Assembly: GCA_028023455.1 (NCBI GenBank)
Contig: JAQFVV010012511.1
Location: 3,040,165-3,104,164 of the forward strand
Origin: Epiperipatus broadwayi
Taxonomy: Eukaryota > Onychophora > Udeonychophora > Euonychophora > Peripatidae
DNA length: 64,000 bases
Direction of reading: 5' to 3'
Part shown: positions 25,504-34,860 of the stretch, piece after piece
Layout: every line of letters starts with the position of its first letter
Position numbering within the stretch: position 1 is the stretch's first letter
Program-made: the position numbers and the translations under genes
The notes under the pieces: generated by a model
Database searches by the model: none
The model's input: the letters and a program-made list of their open reading frames with translations, nothing else
What the model was told of the DNA's origin: nothing

Positions 25504-25511
25504 AAGAATTC
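25504..25511 (+). repeat. target-site duplication of Merlin element (left)
   Basis: AAGAATTC, identical to 27264-27271. The 8-bp length is characteristic of Merlin insertions. Confidence 0.85.
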
Positions 25512-27263
25512 GGTAATACATCATCTGATCATCCACAGTGCTCGATGGCGCTGTTGATAGTGAAAAACAAATAGATATAACATTACCGGGCTGTTCTTAT
25601 TTTGTTGATTTATGTTTTTAATTTTTGGATTTGTTTGGTTTTTTTGACCGGTTTTATGTATATTTTTTAAAATTAAATAAATTGTTTTTGTTTGTTTTGG
25701 CTTTTTAAAACATTCGTTCTTTTTTTTTTTTTTTAAAAAAAAAAATTTCCGTTCTATTTTTTTTTAAGAAACTTTTTTTTTTTTCCAGTCTTTTTTTATT
25801 TTTTTAAAAAATTTTGTATTTACATTTTTTTTTTGTTTTAATAACCAAAAAAAAAAAAATGGTTGCAAAACAAACATCAAAAAAACTTTATATTTCATAA
25901 AAAGACAAACAATATCATTTCACTGCTGTAAATTCATCTCTTCTAAGATGGCACAGAACACATCTTGGTTTTTTTTTCCAGACATTTCCACAGAAATTCT
26001 GCTATGTAGTTCTCAAGATCTTCTCTTTGTATGCCTTGTGTTCACTTGTTTCACCACTTGAGAGAACCCCAAAGGCATTCAATGGTCTGGGTATGCATAC
26101 CAGTGATAGGGTCCACAAAATTGTATTTGTAATTGACTCTCATGTGATGAAATCTGGAAGTCTCCAATTCAGAAGTTCTGTATCCTTTCCAGCAATCAGA
26201 ATAGATGCTGGAACCAGGCCTGTTGTTCTCATGGATGGACTGCATAAGAATGTTGGCAGACCAGGGGGGTACAGCTGCCACAAAACAATTGCCTGTCTCA
26301 CAACAGATACCCCTGAAAATTCATTGTTGTGGAAGAATTTTACCCTGGTGATTTTTTCGTCGACTGAACATGGTTTCATCACCTTCCACTGTCATACCGG
26401 GACTGCCAATTTGGAAGCATGGATGAGAAACAAGGCTTTCTCGACAGAGCTATCTAAGAGCTGTCATCATATTCCTTACGGCATTTTGACACATTTCCAA
26501 CTCAGCTCCAATATGCTTTACTATAAGCTCATCCCAGTTTCAATAATAAATTAGCCGTACTGCTTTCAAAAAAGTGATTCAGCAGCCCTCAAACCATGTT
26601 CCATGATAAATGGAATACCTTTGTCGACATTGCCATGATAGACATTCCATTTTCAGATGTTTGATTACACCTCAATCATTAAACCACCACAAATGCAGTT
26701 CTTCTGTGTGGGTAAAATATTGTTTTGTTGAAGAAAGGCCACCACATCTGCTTCTGTAGCTGGAAAATCTAAAAACTTAAATGCCAAATGATCATCTGCC
26801 ATTGAACTGTTTTGATCTTGAAAAATTATTGAAAAGTGTGTGAATTTATAGTGAACTTTTCATAATCATAATTTACACTCCTCATTTATTGCATTTTGAC
26901 ACCTGAGAATGAAAGTAGGGGTGTTTGATAATTAGCTAGAATTTGTAGTAACTCACATAAATTACAATACATTTAACAAAAAAAAAAATCTGTTCTAATA
27001 TAATTTGTCATTACAACTACAGAAATCTTCACATCAGATGCTGTAGAATAGTCAAGAGTAATGTCTATAGAGAGTGTAGCAACTCATCAGTAATAATGTT
27101 CACATGCTAGTGATGTTGGGGAAGAGTGCACTTCAACTACATCTAGTGTTTGAATAGTTTGCAGGCCATGAGATCTATGAGCGGCCTTGTAAACAAAATA
27201 TTTCTGTGCTTTTGCATAGAAACAGCACCATCGAGCAGTGTGAATGATCAGACAATGTATTAC
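25512..27263 (-). mobile_element. Merlin DNA transposon with TIRs and 8-bp TSD
   Basis: A complete-length but broken Merlin element of about 1.75 kb. The terminal inverted repeats agree over ~42 bp with about five differences: GTAATACATCATCTGATCAT at the left and the complement of ATGATCAGACAATGTATTAC at the right, both continuing into TGCTCGATGG(C/T)GCTGTT. AAGAATTC flanks both ends. The transposase lies on the minus strand. The element sits in the ~8.3-kb intron between SAXO4-like exons 2 and 3. Long poly(T)/poly(A) tracts at 25720-25860 lie between the transposase end and the left TIR. Confidence 0.9.
25920..26802 (-). pseudogene. Merlin (IS1016/ISXO2-like) transposase, broken
   Basis: It reads from ATG 26802 (MADDHLAFKFLDFPATEADV, then an N-terminal CxCGG zinc-ribbon remnant) to TGA 25920-25922. 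Stops and frameshifts interrupt the middle. The catalytic region is recognisable. A VSVDEK-like first aspartate segment is near 26360. An open frame at 26051-26281 contains YSDCWKGYRT (second Asp), then NFVDPITGMHTQTIECLWGS (third acidic residue in IECLW). This is the DDE signature of the IS1016/Merlin superfamily, whose enzymes cut and paste the element. The plus-strand ORF at 26027-26554 is antisense shadow. Not functional as it stands. Confidence 0.88.
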
Positions 27264-27271
27264 AAGAATTC
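27264..27271 (+). repeat. target-site duplication of Merlin element (right)
   Basis: AAGAATTC, identical to 25504-25511. Confidence 0.85.
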
Positions 27272-27437
27272 ATACTATTAATTAAAATTCCAATTGTGAT
27301 TTAGTTGAATACCATTGAAATTCAACTATGTGACGAGAAGTAGAACTAAACCAAACTTCATTTATTTTCAGTATATAAATATAGGGTATATATAAATACT
27401 ATGTATAAAAGTATAAACAAAAATGAATAATAAATAA

Positions 27438-28505
27438 TGGTACTTATTAAATAGCCACTGTACATCACTTGGTGGTGCTGTTTCTGTGCAAAAATGTTTT
27501 AATATAATGTTTCTTGACTGAGAAAAAACAAAACACTTTTCTTTTTATTTAAAAATTAGTCTTCTAATAGTAAATGAAACATTTAAACAAAAATTAAGAA
27601 AAAAACAAAAGCACTTGATTAACAAACTAATCAGCCCAAATTAAATGAAATTACATTCAATTAAATTGCAGTGCATAGTGCTGGAATGTGAAGGGGGGGG
27701 GATGACTGATAGTTTTGCCAATCCAAAGGATTGTCCAAAAGATGCATTACTTTGATCAAACCAAGTTGATGATTTCCAAAAGAACATACAACCTCAGGCA
27801 AGTTGACATTATTCTTAGCATTCTACATTAATGTCAAAAACAAAGCAAAAACTTTTTCTTTTGACTTAAAAAAATGTATGTTATTCTTCTAATAGGAAAT
27901 TAAACATTTAAACAAAATTTAAAAAAAAAACCACTTGATTAACAAACTAATCAGCCCCAATTAAATTAAATTCCATTAAATTAAATTTCAGCACATAGTA
28001 CTGGAATGTACGGAAGAGGATGATGGTTTTGCCGATCTGAAGGACTGTCCAAAAGATGCATTATGATTTTTCTCGTAGCTCTTCTTGCGAAAATGCGTCT
28101 TTTCGCGTGAGTTCTGGGAAATGGTGTTTGGCACTATCCTTTTGCAATTCTTTTCACTTTCTGAGCTGCATAGGGAAGTACAAGGATGGGCTTACAATTA
28201 TTAATATCTAATAGTATGTCAGCTAGGGTCTAAGATCATTACTTCAAATGCACATTAAAAGAGTTATGGCCAGTTGAATTACATCATATGGTAGCGATCT
28301 GTGAAGTGTGCACTATTTGTATAGTGTCATGAAACACATCAGTGAACCATAATATTTATGTGCAATGCCATCTAGGCCTGTAACAGCTAATATGAACAGA
28401 ACTGTTCTATATGCTGTAAGTGTGGCTGCATAAATGGCATATTTATATGTTTTTGCACAGAAACAGCACCACCAAGAGATGTACAGTGGCTATTTAACAA
28501 GTACC
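27438..28505. mobile_element. non-autonomous Merlin-like element
   Basis: A ~1.07-kb element without transposase. Inverted ends: GGTACTTATTAAATAGCCAC at 27438 and the complement of GTGGCTATTTAACAAGTACC ending at 28505, extending inward through ACTGTACATC and GGTGGTGCTGTTTCTGTGCA. The GTGCTGTTTCT(G/A)TGCAAAA part also occurs in the right end of the neighbouring Merlin element, linking the two. TAAATAAT lies at 27430-27437 and 28507-28514 (one extra C on the right), consistent with an 8-9-bp TSD. Inside, two ~130-bp segments resemble each other (27535-27680 and 27855-28000). Confidence 0.8.
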
Positions 28506-28858
28506 CTAAATAATAATCAAATAATTTATTGGTTAAAAAATCATAAAAGGTTCAAGCAATAAATGTGATACTAGTAAGCTGTGGACTCCACTATTCTATT
28601 AGTGCGCTAAATCATATAGGGTGAAAACAGATATGCCTATAGCACATAGAGTCACCCATCCAAAAACTAATAGAACCTAGTATTACTTATTTGTGATGAA
28701 CCTTTGAGAATCTGTATATTCAATATATACATAGTCAATCTATAATAGAGAGAAAATATTTGAAATAAGAAATCAAATGATGATTTAAATGATAAATATA
28801 ATAAATACATTATTAAAATATAACTAAAGTAAATAATTTAATGTATTAAATAACATAC
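28506..28858. other. AT-rich intronic DNA
   Basis: Between the Merlin-like MITE and the second SAXO4-like exon; nothing recognised. Confidence 0.5.
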
Positions 28859-29012
28859 TTTTTTTTCAGATATTTCATGTATGGGTTTTTCATGCGTAAA
28901 TCCTGAATCTTTATGGTGATAAAAGGCAGCAAAGGGTTCCTTTGGATCTTTTGCTGGGTATGGTTTAAAACTTTTACTTGTGACTGTTTCATAATTATCA
29001 GCACATATTTTA
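28859..29012 (-). CDS. SAXO4: SAXO4/PPP1R32-like, second coding exon
   Basis: Internal exon of 154 nt bounded by acceptor TTTGTTTTAG (AG at 29014-29013) and donor GTATGT at 28858. The first base completes the Gly codon split by the upstream exon; 51 codons follow and it ends in phase 0. The peptide begins KICADNYETVTSKSFKPY and continues with a run ending DSGFTHEKPIHEISEKK. It parallels the vertebrate segment DHFQSVASQSYRP...SSGYGREKP, which directly follows LDNPARG. The protein is thought to bind axonemal doublet microtubules and, in mammals, protein phosphatase 1. By my recalled alignment, the mammalian PP1-docking KVxF position is not conserved here. The intron to the previous exon is about 7.8 kb. 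Confidence 0.87.
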
Positions 29013-29340
29013 CTAAAACAAATATATATAAACAACATGCAATTTTATTTTATTTTTTGCAAAAAAAATCCAATAACAACAACAAATTAAATTAAATAAA
29101 AATTGCATCTTTTTTTCATACAATTCTAACAGTCTTATTTATTTTTAATTTGATCTATAGTCTAATTATTTCATTTAAATATAAAGTGAAATAGTAATTT
29201 TATAATACACCCCCCCCAACTTATACACACACACAACATTACAAAGAAATCAAGTCAGATGTCACACAATCTAATTTAAACAAGCTTGTATTACAAATGT
29301 TATATAAAGAGCTCGGAAATAAGCTCTTAACAAGCTTTGC

Positions 29341-29409
29341 AGAATATCATCAATCCCAGACCAGTTTCTGCTACTGGCTTCCTCAGTGAAGTGCTAGGAT
29401 ATTCAAGCA
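29341..29409 (-). ncRNA. hammerhead ribozyme motif, family 2 copy 1 left arm
   Basis: Minus strand: CTTGAATATCCTAG (stem I 5'), CTGAGGA (29380-29386, a perfect CUGANGA), short stem II around CAGTA, GAAA, stem III ACTGGT with C17, then the TGGGATTG stem I 3' strand. The stem I inner helix is shortened by mismatches. The core is intact. Confidence 0.65.
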
Positions 29410-29715
29410 TTAGATAAAAAATACCAGGATAAGCCCATCACTTTATCTAATGGATAACTATTAAGTAGAACATCTGAAATGTTATGATTTAATTTCTTTG
29501 TAGTTTTATTTTTTTGCTATTAAGGCATTGGTGATTTTATATTGCTAAAGCTATTAATATATGGTGTATCTGAACTTGGTTCAGTCCTATATGATTATTT
29601 AAGTTAGACAGCTGGATTGGAAGACATATAAATGTCGGAAAATTTCAGATTTTCTACTTAATAGTTATCCATTAGATAAAGTGCTAGGCTTGTCCTGGTA
29701 TTTTAAATCTAATGT

Positions 29716-29782
29716 TTGAATATCCTAGCAACTCGCTGAGGAAGCTGGTAGCAGAAAACAGTCTGGGGTTAAGGATATTTGC
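29716..29782 (+). ncRNA. hammerhead ribozyme motif, family 2 copy 1 right arm
   Basis: Plus strand: GAATATCCTAGCAACTCG, then CTGAGGA (29736-29742), stem II GCT-GGT-AGC, GAAA, stem III with CAGTC, then TGGGGTTAAGGATATTT. The stem I outer helix AATATCCT/AGGATATT is a perfect 8 bp; the inner helix CUCG/UGGG uses wobble pairs. The GAAAACAGTC spacing has one extra A compared with the left arm. Confidence 0.7.
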
Positions 29783-29800
29783 AAGCTCTTTATATCACAC

Positions 29801-31947
29801 ACACACACACACATATATATATATAGCATTATGAAAGTCATTATTTAGAAATATATAAAAAGATAAAGTAATACAGTTTAGCAAATGAGAAAAAAGGCTT
29901 GAAAATTGGAGTAACAAAATCATTAGATTAAAAAAAATAAAATGTAGTAAAAGATTGACTAAGCTTTTAGTACATTACTTAAGTGTTAATAACAAATGTT
30001 AGTAGCTATATAACATCAATTTGGGGATAAAATGAAAGATAGTTATCATATTGATTAAATAAATGCTATGGGTAGAGGGAGAGAAACTGTGGCTCTGAAA
30101 TTTGTTGTTGATAACTTTGAATAGCAAATTAAGTTATAAAAAATATATTATAAAATGAAAAGTATAATATTTACATGTGTATAATATTTAAACATGTTTG
30201 TACATCTATGAAAAGTTATATATGTGAAAGTATAAAAAAAAAACAACTGTAAAACCACAAAGCTTGATAGTTTGAATCAAATTTGTATCTGCAAATAACC
30301 TAATATCTGTGATTAAAATATAACAGATCAATAACAATCAAATTCAATATTTATTGAGAAATAAATCAAATAAAAAATTTGTAACAAATTTAAACTGATG
30401 GGGGGGGGGGGATTATTTAGCAAATGATTAAAACAATTTATTATTTATTTATTCCTAATAAATACTTCAAACACTGTTTATGGTAATCAAATATTATTTA
30501 ATAAATGAAAATTGGACATTATGAAATAAATATTTTTTAAATTTATTTTTAATAATTGGTTTATGGAAAAATCATAGTTTGGAATTTAAATTCCAATCTT
30601 GTTGTAAGTTTGAGAAGAGATTGATAAGGCAAAAAAAGAGAATAAATTCAAGTATTTTGTCCAATTTTTAAAATTAAATTAGTTATTAAAAAAGAATTTG
30701 ATTGAAACACTGACCAGAAACAAGATAATACATTAATGAATAAATCCAATATCTTTTTTTAAAAAAATCATATAGCATTGCTTTTGATTTCCGAACAATA
30801 CAGATTTCTGTATGAGAGTATTGTTGGGGTTATATAAAAAATTCAAAATAATACCAGAGTTCGTGAAGTTTTTAGTTTTCACTTGAAGTTAATAATCAGT
30901 TGCATTTACACGAACTATCAGTTGTTAATAGCGAATCAAGAGAGAGATTCAGCTGAAGTGACTACAAGAAGTTAATATCAAGTTTATTGATGGAATAAAG
31001 CTAAGTCATCATTTAAATCTTTGTGATCATTATCATTTTCAACTACTGCTATGACAAATTGATTCACTATGTGCAGATCATATAAAGATATGTGCTAACC
31101 ATCTATTATCTGAAAAAGGTAATTGCTAATTGGAGTATTGAATATAGAATCTAAGAATGCCAGATAGTCTGCTCATTACCAGCTATACAATGAATAGAAC
31201 TTTACAAGCAGAAAAGCTGTGGATAAACCAATATTCAGCAAAGTATTAACACAGAATTTATGTTGCAAAGAAAACTAAAATTTGTATTAGATAAACTTCA
31301 ACAAAACTATTAATATAGGATTACTGCTGTAAAAAAAACTAATACCTGGAAATAAAGCCTCTAAAACTTGAAGGTTTGATCATGCATATATATATTGTCA
31401 AAATAGTATTTTTTAGAATTATACTGTGCAAGATAAAAATAAAAAAATGATTTTAAAGAGAATGCCAAAGAATAATATTTAATGGTAAAATAATAGTAGG
31501 AACTCATTTTAAATTAAATTTAATCTGCTAGAATTAAATTTGATATTAAGAGGTAATTTGTAACTTTTCATTTTAAATGCTTTTATATTAACTTGCCCTA
31601 TCTGTCATTCAGTTAGAATGTGTAGATTTTTGAATTTTTAATAATAATAAAAAATCGGTTCTTCTTCAGAATTCTAACTCACAAATTTAGATTTCCCAGG
31701 AAAAATTCTTAATAACTGAGTAAAATTTTAATGTTTCATTTAACTCATACTTAACTAATTAAAAGTAAATATTTTCTATTTAAATTTGAATTATTCTTCC
31801 GAAATATTTAATATTTCATAAATATTTTGTAAAGAAAATAAATGTGTTTAAAAAAAAACTAGAGAATTAATTAAAAGGCCAATACATAAATATATTTATA
31901 CAGTAGACGATCACATGATATTTAACTTTAGAATTCGTTTGCTAGAG
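29801..31947. other. AT-rich intronic DNA
   Basis: No gene or element recognised. A G-run is at about 30400. Confidence 0.45.
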
Positions 31948-32475
31948 CAGTGTTCTTCAACCCTTGGTCCGTGGCCGGCACGGGCCGCGAAACTTTTCTG
32001 CAGGTCCGCTGCTAGATGGACAGTAAAAAGTTTGTAATAATAAATAATAAGAGTTTAAACTTTTAATTAATATAGCCAATTTTTATTTATTTTTTCATTT
32101 CATTTTTACCCAATTAAAAAAAAAATAAAATAAAACGAAAACAAAATCTAATCAATCATTCATAAATTAATTTGTTTTTCTAGTTATCACAGATGTTTGT
32201 GGGGGGGTAGAATTAAATTTTTTATTAATTTTCTAAAAAAATTTAAAAAAAAGTTTTTTATTATATAAACTCCATATATATATATATATATAAAACTTTA
32301 TCTTATATATTTAACATTGTTGTTTTGATAAGTTATAACAATTATGCTTATCTTGAAGAAAATTTATCTATAGACTTCTGCTGGTCTGCGAAATCTTATC
32401 CTTATTTTTGCTGGTCCGCGGAACCTTATCCTTATTTTTACCGGTCCGCAGGTGTGAAAAGGTTGAAGACCACTG
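31948..32475. mobile_element. hAT-type MITE with TSD
   Basis: Ends are CAGTGTTCTTCAACC at the left and the complement of GGTTGAAGACCACTG at the right, a 15-bp TIR with one difference, very like CAGTGGTTCTCAACC ends of Charlie-type hATs. The flanks TGCTAGAG (31940-31947) and TACTAGAG (32476-32483) make an 8-bp TSD with one mismatch. There is no transposase. The right subterminal region has three tandem copies of a ~29-bp unit (GGTCYGCGRAAYCTTATCC), and an ORF there merely translates this repeat. A GTCCGTGGCC..CGGGCC GC-rich patch lies at the left end. Confidence 0.85.
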
Positions 32476-32594
32476 TACTAGAGGATATATTTTTTTATTT
32501 TCACATCTTATTATTAAATTATAATTTTTGTGAATTTTTAGTTTTAATTATTTTTTATAATAATATATAACTAAAAAAAGAAAAAAATAATATG

Positions 32595-33075
32595 CAAAAA
32601 AAAAGTTTTTTTTAAAATAATGCTTTTAAAAATAGCCAACTAAAAAGTACAATATAACAAAATAATTCACTTCTGGTTAATTTCCTACTCTTGAAAATAT
32701 CAGAGATCTTAAGAATTTAGACTTGTTATAAAACAATTACAAATTGCAGAAATATTGTCATTTAAATAAAATCTTTGAGGCCTTTTTGATTTTTATGATT
32801 TTTTTTCTCATGTGTCATTTCATCAGCTGGGAAGCGAACCCGCTAACCCAGGACAATTGCTTGTAAAGCAGCTGTCACTGATTTCTCAACCATCAATGCT
32901 TGATTTTTATGATTTATTTGACTTCAAATTTTATTTAAATGCCAATATTCCTGCAATTTCCTATTGTTTTATAACAAATCTAGATTCCTAAGATCTCTGA
33001 TATTTTCCAAGAATAGCAAATTATACTTTTTAGTTGGCTATTTACATAAAAACATTATTTTAAAAAAATCTTTTT
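32595..33075. repeat. foldback element interrupted in its loop by a SINE
   Basis: Arms of about 170 bp (32595-32770 and 32925-33075) are imperfect reverse complements: AATAGCCAACTAAAAAGT against ACTTTTTAGTTGGCTATT, and AAATATCAGAGATCTTAAGA against CCTAAGATCTCTGATATTTT. The loop contains a tRNA-derived SINE with its own TSD, so the foldback is older than the SINE. ORFs on either strand of the right arm are low complexity. Confidence 0.85.
32802..32901 (-). repeat. ultra-short tRNA-derived SINE, copy 1 (100 bp)
   Basis: A 100-bp insertion flanked by the perfect 14-bp direct repeat GATTTTTATGATTT (32788-32801 and 32902-32915). On the minus strand: GATGGTTGAGAAATCAGTGA (A-box-like), a TGCTTTACAAGCAA anticodon-like arm, GGGTTCGCTTCCC (B box in a T arm), a short unique tail GATGAAATGACACATGAG, then an A-run. 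tRNA-derived head, A tail and TSD are the marks of a LINE-mobilised SINE. It shares its tail with the insertion at 38771. Confidence 0.8.
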
Positions 33076-33079
33076 TTAT

Positions 33080-33980
33080 ATACATTTATTTTGTTTTCTT
33101 TCTCTTCTTCCACATATTTTATAACATTTTCTTTAGTTTTTATTTCTTTATAATTTTGAAATATAAAATACAAAACATTATAAATGTTGACATCAACAAT
33201 ATATTTCATAAACTTATAGTATATAATTAACAAGTGACTTTTCTGTAGTATGTATCTATCTTTGAAGAGGTTAAGGATAATTAAATGAGAGAATAAATCA
33301 AGCCAAAGATGTGTATAAATATGCATGCTATATAAAGATTTATTTGTATATAGAAGCAATATGATTTTGATATTTTAACTCTCTTTGTTAGTATTCTAAT
33401 TTGTTATTTTATTAAAGTATTATTTTAAAATGTATTAGCAATAATTCTGCCCATCTTTCAAACCATTCCCATTATGTTGCATAGAATACACTGAAAGTGG
33501 GTTATCTAATGTAAAGAAGAAAATTAAAATAAAAACTAAGTTAGACTGTATATAATTCAATAGAAGACAATAAATATTTAAGGAGCCATAAAGCTTAGCA
33601 AATCAGTCCTTCAAATGAAAATGGCAACAGAGAGTTGAAAAGAATGTTTATCTTCAAAACAAATAAAGCTGGTTTTCATTAGTCCATATTTTATTAGCTA
33701 ATTCACAGAAATAAGTAAAAGTGATTATTGCTAGTGAACTACAACTATTCCATTAGCACTACTTTATTGAGATCATACTTTGTGTAATCAGAATATGTAA
33801 ATCGATGATTATGAGTAGTAGCAATGATACAGCTATTGACAAATGTTCAGGATGAACAAAACTTTTTATGATGCTTAGTCAGGAAGATGCCAGCATAGAT
33901 CTAGTCTATCAGTTACATATTGATACATCAATACAATAGTTTACCATCATTTTATCATCTGGGACATAATGTCATGGCAA
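33080..33980. other. AT-rich intronic DNA
   Basis: Nothing recognised. Confidence 0.45.
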
Positions 33981-33984
33981 CTTG

Positions 33985-34195
33985 TGACTCTTAAACCACT
34001 AAGCATCACTTCCTTATTCTCCTCACTGATGAAAGCCACAAGCTAGAAACCAGTCTAGGGATATTGGACGAGTAGACAGTAGATAGGGATTTTATGCACA
34101 AAACCTTCATGCATTCATTAATTAATCTGGCTTACACTGAGTGGCACTACTGCAAGAAGAGTTTTGCCTCTGTGTAAACTTGTGGCTCATCATCA
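33985..34195 (+). repeat. family-1 repeat element, partial
   Basis: It contains the family-1 segments GAGTAGACAGTAGATAGGGA, TTTTATGCACAAAACCTTC, GGCACTACTGCA and GAGTTTTGCCTCTGTGTAAAC in one orientation only, with no second arm. A hammerhead motif sits at its left part. Confidence 0.75.
34000..34085 (+). ncRNA. hammerhead ribozyme motif, family 1 copy at 34 kb
   Basis: Plus strand: CTCCTCA, CTGATGA (34026-34032), stem II AGC-CACAA-GCT, GAAA, tiny stem III ACCAGT, C17 at 34055, then TAGGGATATTGGACGAG. Stem II differs from the 17.9-kb copy (GGC/GCC there, AGC/GCT here) but still pairs. The stem I inner helix has one mismatch and the outer helix is degenerate. The core is intact. Confidence 0.75.
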
Positions 34196-34567
34196 TAGCT
34201 TTTCCATCAAACACAATATATAGGATGAATTGTCAATTATGCAATATATATTTGACACATAGTTAATTAAAATGATGATGATCATCACATATTACTACTA
34301 CTAAGGGTAATATATTTGGGGAGAAAAACACTTAGGGCAACATCTTTCCTCTGTATAAGGAAACTCCCATTTACAATATCCTAGTCTGAAATTCAATGGA
34401 GAAACATTAAAATGCAGTGATATAATGAATAATCATGATTATAAAACCATTAACAAAGAATGCTGATAATTAATAGAAAATAATAAAATTTAATTAACAT
34501 AATATTAATAATAATGCTTAATATTTGGATTGGCTATTTACAAAAATATATATAATATAGGGTATAT

Positions 34568-34860
34568 GAGCACAGACTTTCACACCACCCACCTCTCTCC
34601 ACTCTATCTAATAACACTGATACACCTAAACACATATATGCTGAAAAGATAAATAATCACCAATACACGTATTTCATGCTAATCCAGCAATCATCAGTTG
34701 GTCCAGACTATCACCTTTATACACATATATAGTATAAGTGCTCAGATATATATTAAGATAGACTATCCTCATAGTTTAATGGACAGGCTTCAATCCACTC
34801 CTCACTCCAACTCTTCATATATACATTAAAAAAAAAAACTAGTCATATATTTATAAAAAA
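34568..34860. repeat. family-3 repeat element, copy 2
   Basis: It shares with the 13.9- and 58.5-kb copies GAGCACAGACTTTCA-like ends, CTAATAACACTGATACACCT, AAAAGATAAATAATCACCAA, the hammerhead segment, and AGTTTAATGGACAGGCTTCA. The right terminal inverted repeat is lost. Confidence 0.75.
34648..34713 (-). ncRNA. hammerhead ribozyme motif, family 3 copy 2
   Basis: Minus strand: GGACCAA, CTGATGA (34691-34697), stem II TGCT/AGCA, GAAA, 3-bp stem III AUA-CG-UGU, A17, then TTGGTGATTATTTATC. The stem I inner helix ACCAA/UUGGU is perfect. Stem III keeps pairing through A-U and a U-G wobble. The core is intact. Confidence 0.75.

Larger units (their letters stand above)
29302..29800. repeat. family-2 foldback element, copy 1
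   Basis: Left arm (29302-29500) and right arm (about 29590-29800) are imperfect reverse complements: ATAAAGAGCTC at the left end and GAAAACAGTC..GCAAGCTCTTTATAT at the right. Internal pairing includes AACTATTAAGTAGAA against CTACTTAATAGTT. A TAAGGCATTGGTGATTT central segment is shared with the copies at 41.6 and 55 kb. Each arm carries a hammerhead motif. A (CA)n/(TA)n microsatellite follows at 29797-29825. Confidence 0.8.

Noticed and set aside
26027-26554. 175-codon plus-strand ORF, the longest on that strand near 26 kb
   Set aside because: It is antisense to the Merlin transposase, whose DDE motifs, TIRs and TSD explain the region.
30398-30412. G-run as a possible G-quadruplex
   Set aside because: A single homopolymer run without three further G-tracts; simple slippage is the easier explanation.
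32325-32570. 81-codon ORF with repeated WSA..YPYF peptides
   Set aside because: It translates the ~29-bp tandem repeat inside the hAT MITE and is not a repeat protein.
33060-33359. 99-codon minus ORF
   Set aside because: Low-complexity Lys/Ile/Tyr-rich; its C-terminal part overlaps the right arm of the foldback at 32.6-33.1 kb.
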